Positions 43,045 through 53,415 are shown, counted from the stretch's first letter. The stretch is DNA of 64,000 nt from Pectobacterium sp. PL152 (GCA_021907015.1 CP091064.1:310001-374000); one strand, 5' to 3'. Numbers and translations are program-made. The notes: generated by a model not told the origin, from the letters alone.

Positions 43045-43071
43045 ATAACGCCCCGACACGTGGGGCGTTAT
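43045..43071. terminator. Bidirectional terminator between gst and pdxY
   Basis: ATAACGCCCC (43045-43054) and GGGGCGTTAT (43062-43071) with a 7-base loop, then ACGTTTTAC; sits between convergent stops at 43031 and 43077. Confidence 0.8.
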
Positions 43072-43076
43072 ACGTT

Positions 43077-43937
43077 TTACGACAGGCGAATCGCCTGGAA
43101 ATGATGACGCGGATTGGCAATTCCATCCTGAGCAGCCACCAGTTGCAGCTCATATTCATTCATCTCTTTCGTCACCAGCATGACTTCATAGACGGCCGCC
43201 GTGGTGTGTTCCAACGCTTTATCCAACGCTACGCCCTTCAGCAAGTTAACCAGCAGCAATCCACTGGTTAAATCGCCCACGCCGACAGGTTGACGCTCAA
43301 ATTCCACCAGCGGACGGCTGATATGCCAGGCATCTGTCGGCGTGACCAGCAGCATTTCAAAGCTGTCTTCACGCGCAGCCGCGCGGCTAAGGTGTTTGAC
43401 CAGAACGATTTTCGGCCCTTTTTCACACAGTGCGCGCGCAGTTTCGACGGCTTCCGCCACGCTGTGTACGGTACGGCCACCGAGTAGTTCCAGTTCAGGC
43501 AGATTCGGCGCGATAATATCGGCCGCGAGCAGCGACTGCTGGCAGTGGAAATCAGACACGCCGGGCGCGACGATACAGCCTTTCTCCGGCGTACCCATCA
43601 CCGGATCGCAGAAGTACAGCGCATCAGGGTTAGCCGCTTTCACCTGACGCACAATACCCAGAATATGCTCCCCTTGCTCGGCAGAGCCAATATAGCCACT
43701 CAGCACGGCATTACAGGTCTTCAGCTTGTCGATATTCGCAATCCCCTGCACCACTTCGGTCAGGTGGCTGGCAGGCATGACACATCCCGTCCAGTGACCG
43801 TATTGGGTGTGGTTCGAGAATTGCACCGTATTCAACGGCCAAACGTTTGCGCCCATCCGACGCATTGGAAACTCTGCCGCGCTGTTACCAGCATGACCAA
43901 AAACGACATGGGATTGGATGGAAAGTATATTTTTCAT
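43077..43937 (-). CDS. pdxY: Pyridoxal kinase 2
   Basis: 286 residues from ATG 43937 ([20 protein letters not shown]). Phosphorylates pyridoxal to PLP in the salvage pathway. Ribokinase-like fold: [39 protein letters not shown], and the ATP/anion-hole motif [18 protein letters not shown] with catalytic Asp. Intact; immediately downstream of tyrS as in E. coli. Confidence 0.96.
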   Translation of the reverse strand: MKNILSIQSHVVFGHAGNSAAEFPMRRMGANVWPLNTVQFSNHTQYGHWTGCVMPASHLTEVVQGIANIDKLKTCNAVLSGYIGSAEQGEHILGIVRQVKAANPDALYFCDPVMGTPEKGCIVAPGVSDFHCQQSLLAADIIAPNLPELELLGGRTVHSVAEAVETARALCEKGPKIVLVKHLSRAAAREDSFEMLLVTPTDAWHISRPLVEFERQPVGVGDLTSGLLLVNLLKGVALDKALEHTTAAVYEVMLVTKEMNEYELQLVAAQDGIANPRHHFQAIRLS

Positions 43938-43990
43938 TAGATACAACTCAAATCCTTGCCAGCGCCTGTGCGCCTCAACTTACAAGAAGA

Positions 43991-44010
43991 AAGGGAGCTA
44001 AGGCTCCCTT
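43991..44010 (-). terminator. tyrS terminator
   Basis: On the minus strand AAGGGAGC-CTTA-GCTCCCTT followed by TCTTCTT, 29 bp past the tyrS stop. Some read-through into pdxY is likely, as in E. coli. Confidence 0.75.
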
Positions 44011-44038
44011 ATCGGTAATGCTTATGCTTTCCAGCAGA

Positions 44039-45297
44039 TCAGGCAGTAGTGTTTTTACCGCGACGCAGCAAGGTGTAGCGATCGAACAGACGGTCAGAAG
44101 CACTGAAGGTGTGCTCAGGATCGGCCTGTTTTTCGCCGTTAATCGTTACCGCATTCGAGGAGATCATCGTACGAGCCTGGCCGCGTGACGGCACCAGCTC
44201 GGCACTCACCAGCGCCTGTTGCAAATCAGCGCCGTTTTCCAGTTCAATAATCGGCATACCATCCTGCGCCAGTTGGGCAAAATCGTCCTGCGTCATATCC
44301 TGCAATGCGCCAGAGAACAGGCTTTGCGTAATACGACGAGCGGCTTCCAGGCCCGCTTCGCCATGCACCATACGGGTCACTTCTTCCGCCAGAACATACT
44401 GAGCACGTGGAGCTTTGCCGCTGTTTTTGTCTTCTTCTTCCAGCGCGTCGATGTCTTCGAGGCTCATAAACGTGAAGAATTTCAGGAAGCGGTACACATC
44501 GGCATCCGCCGTGTTGATCCAGAACTGGTAGAATTTGTAAGGGCTGGTCTTGCTGGCATCCAGCCAGATCGCGCCACCTTCCGTTTTACCGAATTTCGTT
44601 CCGTCAGATTTGGTGATCAGCGGCACAGTCAAACCGTAAACCTGTTTCTGGTTCATACGGCGCGTCAAATCGATACCGGAGGTGATGTTACCCCACTGGT
44701 CAGAACCACCGATTTGCAGTTCGACGTCATGCTGCTTGTTCAGCGAGGCAAAGTCATATCCCTGCAGCAGGTTGTAAGAAAATTCGGTGAACGAAATACC
44801 GACGTCATCACGGTTTAAACGCTGTTTGACGGCTTCTTTGTTAATCATCTGATTAACGGAGAAATGTTTGCCGATGTCACGCAGGAAATCCAGCACGTTC
44901 ATACTGCCGAACCAATCGTAGTTATTGGCCGCGATGGCACTGTTTTTACCGCAGTCAAAATCCAGGAATGGAGACACCTGACGACGGATCTTCTCGACCC
45001 ATTCACCCACAGTGTCAGCCGTGTTCAGCTTACGCTCCGTGGCTTTAAAGCTAGGGTCACCGATCAACCCCGTGGCGCCGCCTACCAGTGCCACCGGTTT
45101 GTGGCCGGCCAACTGGAAGCGTTTCAGGCAGAGCAGCGGCACCAGATGCCCCAAATGCAAGCTGTCAGCGGTGGGATCAAAGCCGCAATACAGTGCAATT
45201 GGCCCTGCGCCAGCCGCTCTGCTAACGCACCCTCATCCGTCACCTGGGCAATCAAGCCCCGCTCTTGCAATTGTTTAATCAGGTTACTACTCGCCAT
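44039..45297 (-). CDS. tyrS: Tyrosyl-tRNA synthetase (one frameshift)
   Basis: About 419 residues joined from ATG 45297 ([20 protein letters not shown]). Class I synthetase charging tRNA-Tyr: HLGHLVPLL (HIGH motif), [17 protein letters not shown] (tyrosine binding), [12 protein letters not shown] (KMSKS-type loop), and a C-terminal S4 domain ([20 protein letters not shown]). GG at 45201-45202 (coding CC) lacks one base, so the N-terminal ~40 residues fall out of frame; [15 protein letters not shown] is expected. Essential, so the break cannot be real. Confidence 0.95.
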
Positions 45298-45530
45298 CGA
45301 TAACTCCATTTTTATAAAAACAGGCTGTTACGCCCCTTATTTAGGGCACGTACAACGCCGTGAGAAATGCAGCATACCTGCCTGCTGTCGCATGATGATT
45401 TCGCTGTCGTATTACCTTACGCAACACGCTATAAACGCCATATCGCTGTGCAATGCCCAGTCAACACGAAACTTCATAGGATAAAGTGCTGATGATAGGA
45501 GCGCCAGCGTTTAACACGGATATTTCGCGA

Positions 45531-46207
45531 TTAAGGCGCTAAACGATCAATCTGCCAGCCTTCTTCCTGCCGCTGATAGAAAAATCGATCGTGCAAGCGG
45601 TGCTCACCGCCCTGCCAAAATTCAACAGAATCGATAACAACGCGGAAGCCCCCAGAAGCTCGGCAAAGGCACCTCGCCATTCTGGAATTTTGCTTCAATT
45701 CCAAAAATTTGCTTTCCAGTACGCCACGCGCTGAAATCCGGCTGGACTGCTTGGATACCCACGCGCCAATCTGGCTGTCTTTCGGGCGGCTGTGGAAATA
45801 TTTCAGCACCTCAAGCGCAGGGAGCTTCTCCACCCGTCCCAAAACCATCACCTGTCGTTCCAGCATATGCCAAGGGAACAGCAGGCTAATGCGTGGGTTA
45901 TTTTCCAGATGATGGGCTTTGCGGCTGCCCATATTGGTATAAAACACCATGCCTTTCTCATCATAGTGCTTAAGCAAAACGATACGCTGGTAAGGTTGCC
46001 CGTACTCATCAACGGTCGCGACGGACATCGCGGTAGGATCGGCCAATTTCGCGTCGCAGGCCTGCTTCAGCCAGCGTTCAAATAAATCCAGCGGGTTAGC
46101 CGGAAGATCGCTACGACGAAGCCCACCACGCGTGTATTCACGGCGGATGTCGGCGATATCGGCGGGTTGAAGAGGAGTACTATCAGAGGGGAGCGTTCCT
46201 GAGTCAT
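45531..46207 (-). CDS. pdxH: Pyridoxine 5'-phosphate oxidase (frameshift plus a hidden out-of-frame patch)
   Basis: About 225 residues from ATG 46207 (MTQERSP...). FMN enzyme oxidising PNP/PMP to PLP. Conserved: [79 protein letters not shown] 46188-46191 (coding C) is one short near the N-terminus. A second problem leaves no stop: between TTTT 45688-45691 and C5 45649-45653 the frame is shifted and then restored, so about 12 residues read [12 protein letters not shown] where [13 protein letters not shown] is expected. Automatic callers would accept this false patch. Confidence 0.93.
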
Positions 46208-46313
46208 AATGTCCTGCTGTCGCAATGTCGGGCCAGAAGCGGGCGAAAATCCCATTTTGCTCCCGTACCCGAAAAATCGCAATCAGCAGTAACACCGCGA
46301 CCGTGCGACGTAG

Positions 46314-46631
46314 TTACATCGGTGCCAACACACAGTCGTCTACGATAACCCGTTCACCACGTTGGATAAATGCGCGATCGCCTTTGCTCCAGAATGTGTA
46401 GGTGCCATTGCTGTATCGGACGCCAGAAGCGGACACCACCTGAGGGAGAGCCAGACGTTCGCCGTCCAGCAGGAAACTCACCTGCGAAGGCGTTTCGCCG
46501 CCCTGCTGTAATGTCACAGTGAGCGGTAAGGTGCCACATTGATAATGCAGCGTTTCCACCGTTTGTTTATGACCAAAATAGCTGCATCCGCTCAGCAGAA
46601 TCAGCGCTGTCCCCGTCAGCAATCGTTTCAT
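46314..46631 (-). CDS. mliC: Membrane-bound lysozyme inhibitor of C-type lysozyme
   Basis: 105 residues. Signal peptide with lipobox LSGC (Cys ~16). MliC domain: VETLHYQCGTLPLTVTLQ, the lysozyme-binding loop SASGVRYSNGTYTFWSKGDR, C-terminal CVLAPM with a partner Cys. Outer-membrane lipoprotein that blocks host lysozyme. Intact; about 100 bp upstream of pdxH, as in E. coli. Confidence 0.93.
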   Translation of the reverse strand: MKRLLTGTALILLSGCSYFGHKQTVETLHYQCGTLPLTVTLQQGGETPSQVSFLLDGERLALPQVVSASGVRYSNGTYTFWSKGDRAFIQRGERVIVDDCVLAPM

Positions 46632-46728
46632 TCTTTTCTCCTGTCATTCTTGTCAATGGCGACAACTGACGCTGCCGCACCTTGAAGTTTAACAAGAGGA
46701 TAAACCTGAACCTCTCGGCAAAATCTGA

Positions 46729-47840
46729 TTAATCCGCGTTGACTGGATAAATCGCGCCTAACACCGTTTCCTGACTTGCTCCCGTAACAGACGGCAGATT
46801 GCCCGACAGTCCCGACAGCGTGCGTGAAGCCAGCCAGGCGAATGCCAGCGCTTCCATATCATCACCACTCACGCCACATTCATCCGTCGTGTTGACTTCG
46901 ATACCCGGCAGCAGCGCCGAGAGACGTGACATGATGAGCGGATTGCGCGCCCCGCCGCCACAAACCAGTAAACGTTCGCATCCGCCGACCAGCAGCACCT
47001 GTTCGGCGATGCTCATCGCGGTTAACTCAGCCAGCGTTGCCTGAACATCCTGCGGTGCCATCGGCGGCAGGCCAGCCAGCATTCTTTCCAACCAACCCAG
47101 GTTGAAATATTCACGTCCGGTGCTTTTTGGCGCCCGTAACGCAAAATAAGGATCGGTCAACATCCGACGAAGTAATAACGGGTTAACCTGCCCGCTCATC
47201 GCCCACGCGGCGTCTTTATCATACGGTTGTGCGCAGTGCCGCCAGATCCAGGCATCCAGCAACATATTGCCGGGGCCAGTGTCGTAACCGCGTACGGGCG
47301 CACCCGGTACCAACAGCGACAGATTGGCGATCCCCCAACGTTGAGCACGATACGCCGTTCGACAGGATGTAACAGCAACGCATGGTGGAACGATGGCACC
47401 AGCGGCGCGCCTTGCCCGCCATAAGCCAAATCCCGGCGACGAAAATCCCCTACGGTCGTAATACCCGTCAATGCGGCGACACGATTATTATCACCGATCT
47501 GCAACGTGCAGGGCGCCTCACCCGTGGGCTCATGCCAGACAGTCTGCCCGTGGCAGCCAATCGCTGTAATATCCTGAGCCCCCAATTCCGTCTCTTTAAG
47601 CAGCGCCAGTACCGCTTCGGCAAACAAGATACCCAGACGCGTATCCAACTGCCCCAGCGCCGACAGCGTCACCGCCTGTCCCTGACACATCCCCAGGATG
47701 GCCATTTTGATGTCCTGCGGGATCGGGTGACAGTAGCTGGCCTGCTGAGCAACCGTATGTTCGTCAATCGCGGCTAGCACAACATCCACACCATCCAGAC
47801 TGGTGCCGGACATTACGCCAATATATCTGCCTGATCTCAT
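46729..47840 (-). CDS. anmK: 1,6-anhydro-N-acetylmuramic acid kinase (one frameshift)
   Basis: About 370 residues joined. Murein recycling enzyme that opens and phosphorylates anhMurNAc. ASKHA fold: [84 protein letters not shown]5 at 47332-47336 (coding G) lacks one base: VLNVGG should continue IANLSLL. Same neighbours as in E. coli. Confidence 0.95.
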
Positions 47841-48035
47841 TATCTAGCCTTTGCCCCTGTGGGATAAAAAGAGAACACCGATAACAACCGTTACATCGAG
47901 AATAAAAGTAGCACGTTAACACGCTGAATTATTAAATTTTTTGCGTTTTTGCCACACGGGCTAGGTTTTAACCAAATGAGGGTTTTTGATAATATTTGCT
48001 ACAAAAAAAGCCACTTCTCGTGCTATTTACTCCTC

Positions 48036-48052
48036 TGTTTATACGCAATTTA
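48036..48052 (+). promoter_or_regulatory. Weak PhoP-box-like direct repeat before slyB
   Basis: TGTTTA-TACGC-AATTTA resembles the (T/G)GTTTA-N5-(T/G)GTTTA PhoP box, with a degenerate second half. slyB is a known PhoPQ target in E. coli/Salmonella. The 138-bp distance to ATG is long, so this is tentative. Confidence 0.3.
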
Positions 48053-48189
48053 AGCGCACTATTATATTCTGAAAAAAAGAGTAAAAAGAGTGGCATGCTA
48101 CACTTAGCCAGACCATAATTTATTGGTATAACACTGCGTCGGCCGCGGCTGTGCCAGCCCGACATATTCGCGATTAAGGAGTTTGTATT

Positions 48190-48657
48190 ATGATGAAGCG
48201 TTTACTTGTGGTTACCCTTGCAGGTATCACGCTGGCTGGTTGTGCTAATACCAGTACACTTTCAGGTGATGTTTACAGTGCGTCTGAAGCTAAACAGGTG
48301 CAGACCGTGACCTACGGTACAATTGTTTCCACGCGCCCGGTTCAGATTCAGGCGGGAGAAGATTCCAACGTGATCGGCGCGCTCGGCGGTGCTGTTCTGG
48401 GTGGTTTCCTGGGTAACACTATCGGCGGCGGTTCCGGTCGTAGTCTGGCAACAGCAGCGGGCGCAGTAGCCGGCGGTGTAGCAGGTCAAAGCGCCACAGG
48501 CGCACTGAACCGCACGCAAGGCGTAGAACTGGAAATTCGTCGTGATGACGGCAGTACCATTATGGTGGTACAGAAACAAGGCGATACGAAATTCAGCGTA
48601 GGTCAACGCGTTGCTATGGCCAGCAACGGCCGCAATATCACCGTTTCCCCACGCTGA
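48190..48657 (+). CDS. slyB: Outer-membrane lipoprotein SlyB
   Basis: 155 residues. Lipobox LAGC (Cys ~18), glycine zipper IGALGGAVLGGFLGNTIGGG continuing through AVAGGVAGQ, and a beta-rich C-terminal domain (VELEIRRDDGSTIMVVQKQG, RVAMASNGRNITVSP). Stress-induced outer-membrane lipoprotein. GATTAAGGAG precedes the start. Intact; divergent from anmK, convergent with slyA. Confidence 0.95.
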   Translation: MMKRLLVVTLAGITLAGCANTSTLSGDVYSASEAKQVQTVTYGTIVSTRPVQIQAGEDSNVIGALGGAVLGGFLGNTIGGGSGRSLATAAGAVAGGVAGQSATGALNRTQGVELEIRRDDGSTIMVVQKQGDTKFSVGQRVAMASNGRNITVSPR

Positions 48658-48662
48658 TGCTG

Positions 48663-48697
48663 TGTGACGCTCGCCACGGTCTGTGGCGAGCGTCACA
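48663..48697. terminator. Long perfect hairpin after slyB
   Basis: TGTGACGCTCGCCAC (48663-48677) and GTGGCGAGCGTCACA (48683-48697), 15-bp perfect stem with a GGTCT loop. No T-tract, but its place between convergent slyB and slyA suggests transcript-end formation or stabilisation. Confidence 0.65.
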
Positions 48698-48788
48698 ACG
48701 AATAATCAACTCCCGGAATGAATAACCAATAACAGATACTGGTAATATTACCGGGATTTAATTCTCCCTCTGCGTAACCCAAATTTAG

Positions 48789-49226
48789 CTACGCTTGATT
48801 TTCATGTAATGCCAATATATTTTTCTCAAGGCGCGCAACCAGCAGCGCTAATTCATCAACCTGCTCCGGCGTAATTCCAAATAATACTTCATTACGTGTA
48901 TGGCTAATTACGCCATTGACTGCCTGTATGATCGGCTCTGCTGATTCGGTCAGCATAATACGTTTTGCCCGACGATCGTGCGCACAAACATGGCGAGTGA
49001 TTAACCCTTTCTCCTCAAGCTGATCCAGCGTTCGGACTAATGAGGGTTGCTCAATGCCTATCGCTTTGGCCAATTGAATCTGCGATTGACCAGGGGGTAA
49101 ATGGTATATGTTATGCAGCGTAACCCAATGCGTCTGGGTCAGCTCAAGTGGTTTTAATCGATGATCGACCAGCGCACGCCACACGCGCACCAGACGGGCT
49201 AAATCAGATCCTAATGGCAATTCCAT
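48789..49226 (-). CDS. slyA: MarR-family regulator SlyA (Hor/Rap-type)
   Basis: 145 residues from ATG 49226 with GGAGAGG upstream (a GTG one codon earlier is less likely). Winged [23 protein letters not shown] and the wing [20 protein letters not shown]. SlyA/Hor proteins in soft-rot bacteria influence antibiotic and exoenzyme production and counteract H-NS; that role is family knowledge, not visible here. Intact. Confidence 0.95.
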   Translation of the reverse strand: MELPLGSDLARLVRVWRALVDHRLKPLELTQTHWVTLHNIYHLPPGQSQIQLAKAIGIEQPSLVRTLDQLEEKGLITRHVCAHDRRAKRIMLTESAEPIIQAVNGVISHTRNEVLFGITPEQVDELALLVARLEKNILALHENQA

Positions 49227-49453
49227 CACCTCTCCTTATTGTTAGCACGCTAAGTTATATCCCTGGATTGCAATCAACTCTGATTTATAAAATAAGAAAC
49301 GACTTTATTGTTGTAAAAATAGAACCATCAAAGAATAGATTCTATCAAATAAAAGTCTTTTAAAAATGATCTCGGGCTTATTTTATTCAATCGAACGCTC
49401 CTGCGTTGCTTAAACAAAATTCCACGTAAATAGATCATCTAAGACAAGATGAC

Positions 49454-49693
49454 TTAAAACAACGATGGCTGACGGGATTCTGCTGGCGTATCGGTTTTCT
49501 CTGAACGCTGTGAGCGTTTCATTCTCTGCCGACACAAACGCAGCACATCCTGTTTCTGCGCATCACTCATTTGGCCCCAACTAAAGCGCTCATGACGACT
49601 GCGAAAGCAACCGCGACAATACCCGCCTTCATCCGCCTGACAAATACCACGGCATGGATTAGGGACAACAAAGAGTTCAAGTTGCTCTGGCAC
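49454..49693 (-). CDS. ydhL: DUF1289 protein YdhL
   Basis: 79 residues from GTG 49693 (V/MPEQLELFVVPNPCRG), selected by AGGAGG four bases upstream and equal length to E. coli YdhL; the longer in-frame reading upstream is not conserved. Compact Cys-rich DUF1289: PCRGICQADEGGYCRGCFRS with four Cys that may bind metal, then FSWGQMSDAQKQDVLRLCRQ. Function unknown. Confidence 0.88.
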   Translation of the reverse strand: MPEQLELFVVPNPCRGICQADEGGYCRGCFRSRHERFSWGQMSDAQKQDVLRLCRQRMKRSQRSEKTDTPAESRQPSLF

Positions 49694-49981
49694 AACACCT
49701 CCTGCTACAACTCTATTTATTGAAGCCCTGTTCTTTACCGCTGGCAAGCCCAAACGGACAGTCACAATGAAAATAATTAGGTAACCATTGTAATAACTGA
49801 CGATTTTTTTACACGCCAGGCGGTCTAAAAATGACCCAACGCGCTATTTACCCCTCCTGTTAGTACGTTTTAACACAAACCTCACCATAGTGTCGCATTT
49901 TTAGCATCATCCCAACAGCTTGGACTCGACAGAGCCACAACGCTATACTGCCCTTTTGTTGCACTTTTTAACGAGGACACT

Positions 49982-50389
49982 ATGCGTTTACTTCACACCA
50001 TGCTGCGTGTTGGCGATTTACAACGTTCTATCGATTTCTATACTCAGGTTCTGGGAATGCGCGTGCTGCGCACCAGCGAGAATACCGAATACAAATACAC
50101 GCTGGCTTTTGTCGGTTATACCGAAGAGAGCGAAGGTGCAGTTATCGAACTGACCTACAACTGGGGCGTCGACAGCTATGATCTGGGCAACGCCTATGGC
50201 CACATCGCACTGGGCGTCGACGATGTTGCCGCAACCTGTGAGCGTATCCGCAAAGCGGGTGGCAATGTCACGCGCGAAGCTGGCCCGGTCAAAGGCGGCA
50301 CAACCGTCATCGCGTTCATTGAAGATCCAGACGGCTATAAAATCGAACTGATCGAAAACGCCCACGCGGGTAACGGCATCGGCCACTAA
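49982..50389 (+). CDS. gloA: Glyoxalase I (lactoylglutathione lyase)
   Basis: 135 residues. Ni2+-dependent detoxification of methylglyoxal-glutathione hemithioacetal. Ligands: [12 protein letters not shown] (His5), [10 protein letters not shown] (Glu56), [10 protein letters not shown] (His74), YKIELIE (Glu122). Intact; ACGAGGAC precedes ATG. Order gloA-rnt conserved with E. coli. Confidence 0.97.
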   Translation: MRLLHTMLRVGDLQRSIDFYTQVLGMRVLRTSENTEYKYTLAFVGYTEESEGAVIELTYNWGVDSYDLGNAYGHIALGVDDVAATCERIRKAGGNVTREAGPVKGGTTVIAFIEDPDGYKIELIENAHAGNGIGH

Positions 50390-50403
50390 TCTCTGGTCAT
50401 TCC

Positions 50404-50436
50404 ACAGGTGCTGCATCGGCACCTGTTCTCTCCCTT
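50404..50436 (+). terminator. gloA terminator
   Basis: ACAGGTGC (50404-50411)/GCACCTGT (50419-50426) and a pyrimidine tail TCTCTCCCTTTCTT, 15 bp after the stop. Confidence 0.75.
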
Positions 50437-50536
50437 TCTTCTGCCACCTCCGCCGTTTGAACGGCAACAGCATGCTGCATCTCCAGTCAAAATTTGCAAT
50501 AATGCGCGCTGCGTTTTGCTAACAACTAAGAGACAA

Positions 50537-51209
50537 ATGGCTGATAAAAGTGATCTGAACGCCCTGAGCGGCCGTTTTCGTGGGTTTTACCCGGTAGTGA
50601 TTGATGTTGAAACCGCCGGATTTAATGCGAAAACCGATGCCTTGCTGGAAGTTGCGGCGGTAACATTAAAAATGGATCAAGACGGTTGGTTACAGCCAGA
50701 TGAAACGCTACATTTTCATGTTGAACCATTCGAAGGCGCGATCCTCGAACCCGCCGCGCTGGCGTTTAACGGCATTGATCCCACCAACCCGCTGCGCGGC
50801 GCCGTGAGCGAATACGATGCGCTGCATGAAATTTTCAAAGTCGTGCGTAAAGGGATCAAGGATCAAGGCTGCAACCGCGCCATTATCGTGGCGCATAATG
50901 CCACCTTCTGATCACAGTTTCATGATGGCGGCAGCGGAGCGCTGTAGCCTAAAACGCAACCCATTCCACCCTTTCGCCACCTTCGATACCGCGGCACTCA
51001 GCGGGCTGGTGTTAGGCCAAACCGTCCTTGCTAAAGCCTGTATTACTGCAGGTATTGCGTTTGACTCCAGCCAGGCACACTCCGCGCTGTATGATACCAA
51101 TCAGACAGCATTGCTGTTCTGTGAGTTGGTTAACCGCTGGAAACGTCTGGGCGGGTGGCCGATTGCGCAGGAAGAAAATTCGCTGGAAAACGCGTCAGCC
51201 GAAGACTGA
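50537..51209 (+). CDS. rnt: Ribonuclease T (one inserted base)
   Basis: About 223 residues joined from ATG 50537 ([20 protein letters not shown]). DEDDh 3'-5' exoribonuclease that turns over tRNA CCA ends and matures stable RNAs. Exo [12 protein letters not shown] (Asp, Glu), Exo [16 protein letters not shown], Exo [18 protein letters not shown] (His, Asp). An extra T within 50906-50909 (CTTCTGATCAC instead of CTTCGATCAC) breaks the frame in Exo II. Downstream of gloA as in E. coli. Confidence 0.94.
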
Positions 51210-51231
51210 AAAAGCGGGAAAGCCAGAGATC

Positions 51232-51258
51232 AAAAAGCGGGTGCCATAAGGCACCCGC
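51232..51258 (-). terminator. grxD terminator
   Basis: On the minus strand GCGGGTGCC-TTAT-GGCACCCGC followed by TTTTT, 63 bp past the grxD stop and just beyond the convergent rnt stop. Confidence 0.85.
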
Positions 51259-51320
51259 TGGAAGGATTTACGCTCGCATCGTAACAACATTTGGCGTCGT
51301 CATTACGTCAAAAGAAAGCA

Positions 51321-51668
51321 TTACTCTTGATCGGCCTGCTGCGCTTTGTATTTGTCGGCCGTTTCTTTGATCAGCGGTTGCAGTTCGCCACGCTGAAACA
51401 TTTCAACCACGATATCACAACCGCCAATCAGCTCACCGTCAACCCACAGCTGTGGGAATGTTGGCCAGTTCGCGTATTTTGGCAGCTCAGCGCGGATATC
51501 CGGGTTCTGTAAAATATCAACATACGCAAAACGCTCGCCGCATGCAGACAACGCCTGAACCGTCTGTGCGGAAAACCGCAGCTTGGCAATTTCGGGAGCC
51601 TTTCATGTACAGCAGAATCGGGTTTTCAGCAATTTGGCGCTGAATTTTTCAATTGTCGGTGTCGTCAT
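51321..51668 (-). CDS. grxD: Monothiol glutaredoxin GrxD (three frameshifts in first third)
   Basis: About 116 residues joined from ATG 51668 (MTTPTIEKIQRQIAENPILL). CGFS-type glutaredoxin delivering 2Fe-2S clusters; the expected active site KLPSCGFSAQTVQAL is split by the errors, while ANWPTFPQLWVDGELIGGCD with the glutathione-binding TFPQ is intact. Missing bases: T5 51645-51649, GGG 51594-51596, AAAA 51572-51575; the three losses return to the original frame, so a short C-terminal open frame remains. Confidence 0.92.
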
Positions 51669-51989
51669 CTTCTTGCTTCCTTAAATCTTATAGGATGGCT
51701 AACGCCCAAAACGCTAGCCATGAGCCGCCGTCAGAGATACTACGACAGCGACATTGACTCAGTGATATTGTACCGATGCCACTAGCCACAAAAAAACGCC
51801 ATTTTTTGTAAGGGTATTTTCCTGCAAGTTATTCGCCCTTGATGAAATCAACACCAGAAAGCGTTGATAAATCAATCAAAAAACAACTATTAACGTTTTT
51901 TCACTATTCTGTATGAATAAAGCGGCCATGCCCACTTTTTTATGCCGCCGTTTTCAGGAATACTGTGCGGATTGAGCGAGTTAAGGATT

Positions 51990-52854
51990 ATGTTCGGTCA
52001 CTTTTATTATGCGCTTGTTTATTACTCTTTTATATTATTTTTCAGCAATCTATCCCTGAATGTCGTTCAGGCTGCGCCGCATACCCCGCATTCAGCGCCG
52101 AAGAAAAGCACCGCTGAAGAAACCAATAAGAAAAGCCGTCAGACAAAGGGTAATGCCAAATCACCAACACCGATCAAAAGCAAAAAACCAGAACCTACCG
52201 CAGCTAGCACCAAAACCAAACCCCGCAGCGCGAACAAATCAACAGAAAAACCGTCCCGGACGCAAAGTAGCACGCCCGCGCTAGTGAAAAAAATCTCAAA
52301 AAGCTGAAGCCTGAAGAAGATAAACAGACAACGGCACAGGCCAGAGTCAAAACCGGGCTGAAGAAAACCGCGCTCAAGGGAAAAACGGATAAAAATCCAG
52401 CGCCCACTGAAAAAGGAATAGCACTGAGCGCAGCGCATAAAAACGTTATCAACATGCCAAAACGACAGCAATGAATAAGCTGATGAGCCAAATAGGCAAG
52501 CCTTACCACTGGGGCGGTTCATCTCCTTTTACCGGATTCGACTGCAGTGGACTGGTCTATTATGCGTATAAAGATGTCGTTAAGATCCAAATTCCACGCA
52601 CTGCTAATGAGATGTATCACCTACGTGATGCCGCTCCGATCAAAAAGAGCGAACTGGAAAGCGGCGATCTGGTGTTCTTCCGCATCAATAATCGTGGCGC
52701 GGCCGATCACGTCGGGGTTTATCTGGGAGAAGGGAAATTTATCCAGTCTCCGCGTACAGGTTCAGATATTCGAATCAGCAAGCTGAGTGAAGATTATTGG
52801 CAGGAACACTACGTTGGCGCACGTCGCGTGGTCACACCGCAGACGATTCGTTAA
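51990..52854 (+). CDS. mepH: Murein DD-endopeptidase MepH (two frameshifts)
   Basis: About 288 residues joined from ATG 51990 (AAGGA upstream). Signal peptide (YYSFILFFSNLSLNVVQA), a long Lys/Thr/Ser-rich linker of about 120 residues, then a C-terminal NlpC/P60 domain: KPYHWGGSSPFTGFDCSGLV with catalytic Cys and AADHVGVYLGEGKFIQSP with catalytic His. Cleaves DAP-Ala cross-links during wall growth. Missing bases: A7 52287-52293 (VKKNLKKLKPEEDKQ expected) and near 52456-52458 (before AMNKLMSQIGKP). Matches E. coli MepH (YdhO) in layout. Confidence 0.9.
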
Positions 52855-52901
52855 AAGACAGGTTGTACGTAGTAAAGAAAACGATGTGAAGAACAGCGAC
52901 T

Positions 52902-52932
52902 CGGACACGTTTATGCTGCATAAACGTGTCCG
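52902..52932. terminator. Perfect 14-bp hairpin between mepH and ynhF
   Basis: CGGACACGTTTATG-CTG-CATAAACGTGTCCG. Lies between convergent mepH and ynhF; lacks a T-tract. Confidence 0.6.
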
Positions 52933-52963
52933 AATACCTCACCGGTGCAAAGACACCGTTCGG

Positions 52964-53053
52964 TTAGTTCAGCACCGCAATAAAACTAAACGCGATGATG
53001 ACAGCCAACGAGCCAACGGTTGTCAGCAAAGACATCTTCAGATCTGTATCCAT
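52964..53053 (-). CDS. ynhF: Small membrane protein YnhF
   Basis: 29 residues: MDTDLKMSLLTTVGSLAVII then AFSFIAVLN, with GGAGTGGTTT before ATG 53053. A single hydrophobic helix with an acidic/Lys N-terminus, matching E. coli YnhF (29 residues, MSTDLKFSL...), and in the same position upstream of purR. Function unknown; E. coli YnhF is a verified inner-membrane small protein. Confidence 0.85.
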   Translation of the reverse strand: MDTDLKMSLLTTVGSLAVIIAFSFIAVLN

Positions 53054-53399
53054 AAACCACTCCTTTATTAGCGAATAAATTTTAGCTGAAAATTTCACCT
53101 GAAAGCGTCATCTGAAATAAAGACACCGCCATTCACAGCCGAACCCATTTAGGCAATTAAATCTACAAATAATAGGGTTATTACGATTCTTTCATAATTC
53201 CAGTGAAAAATCTCGGACGAATGCATCACTAATAGTATAAATTAGCCCTTTCCCTTTCATGATAAATCGGACACAATCCGCTGTTTATGAAAGCGCTGCG
53301 TATCAGTCGAAAAACGTCAACCCAGATCCCTTCGGTATAACATTCGGCATTCTCCTTCTGAAATCCTGTTTTTTAGCTTAGAAGAAGAACATTAAACGT

Positions 53400-53415
53400 A
53401 GGCAAACGATTAACA
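53400..53415. promoter_or_regulatory. PurR-box candidate (autoregulation)
   Basis: AGGCAAACGATTAACA fits the PurR consensus ANGCAANCGNTTNCNT at most fixed positions, including the central CAANCGNTT. About 45 bp upstream of the purR start, consistent with the known autoregulation in E. coli. Confidence 0.6.
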
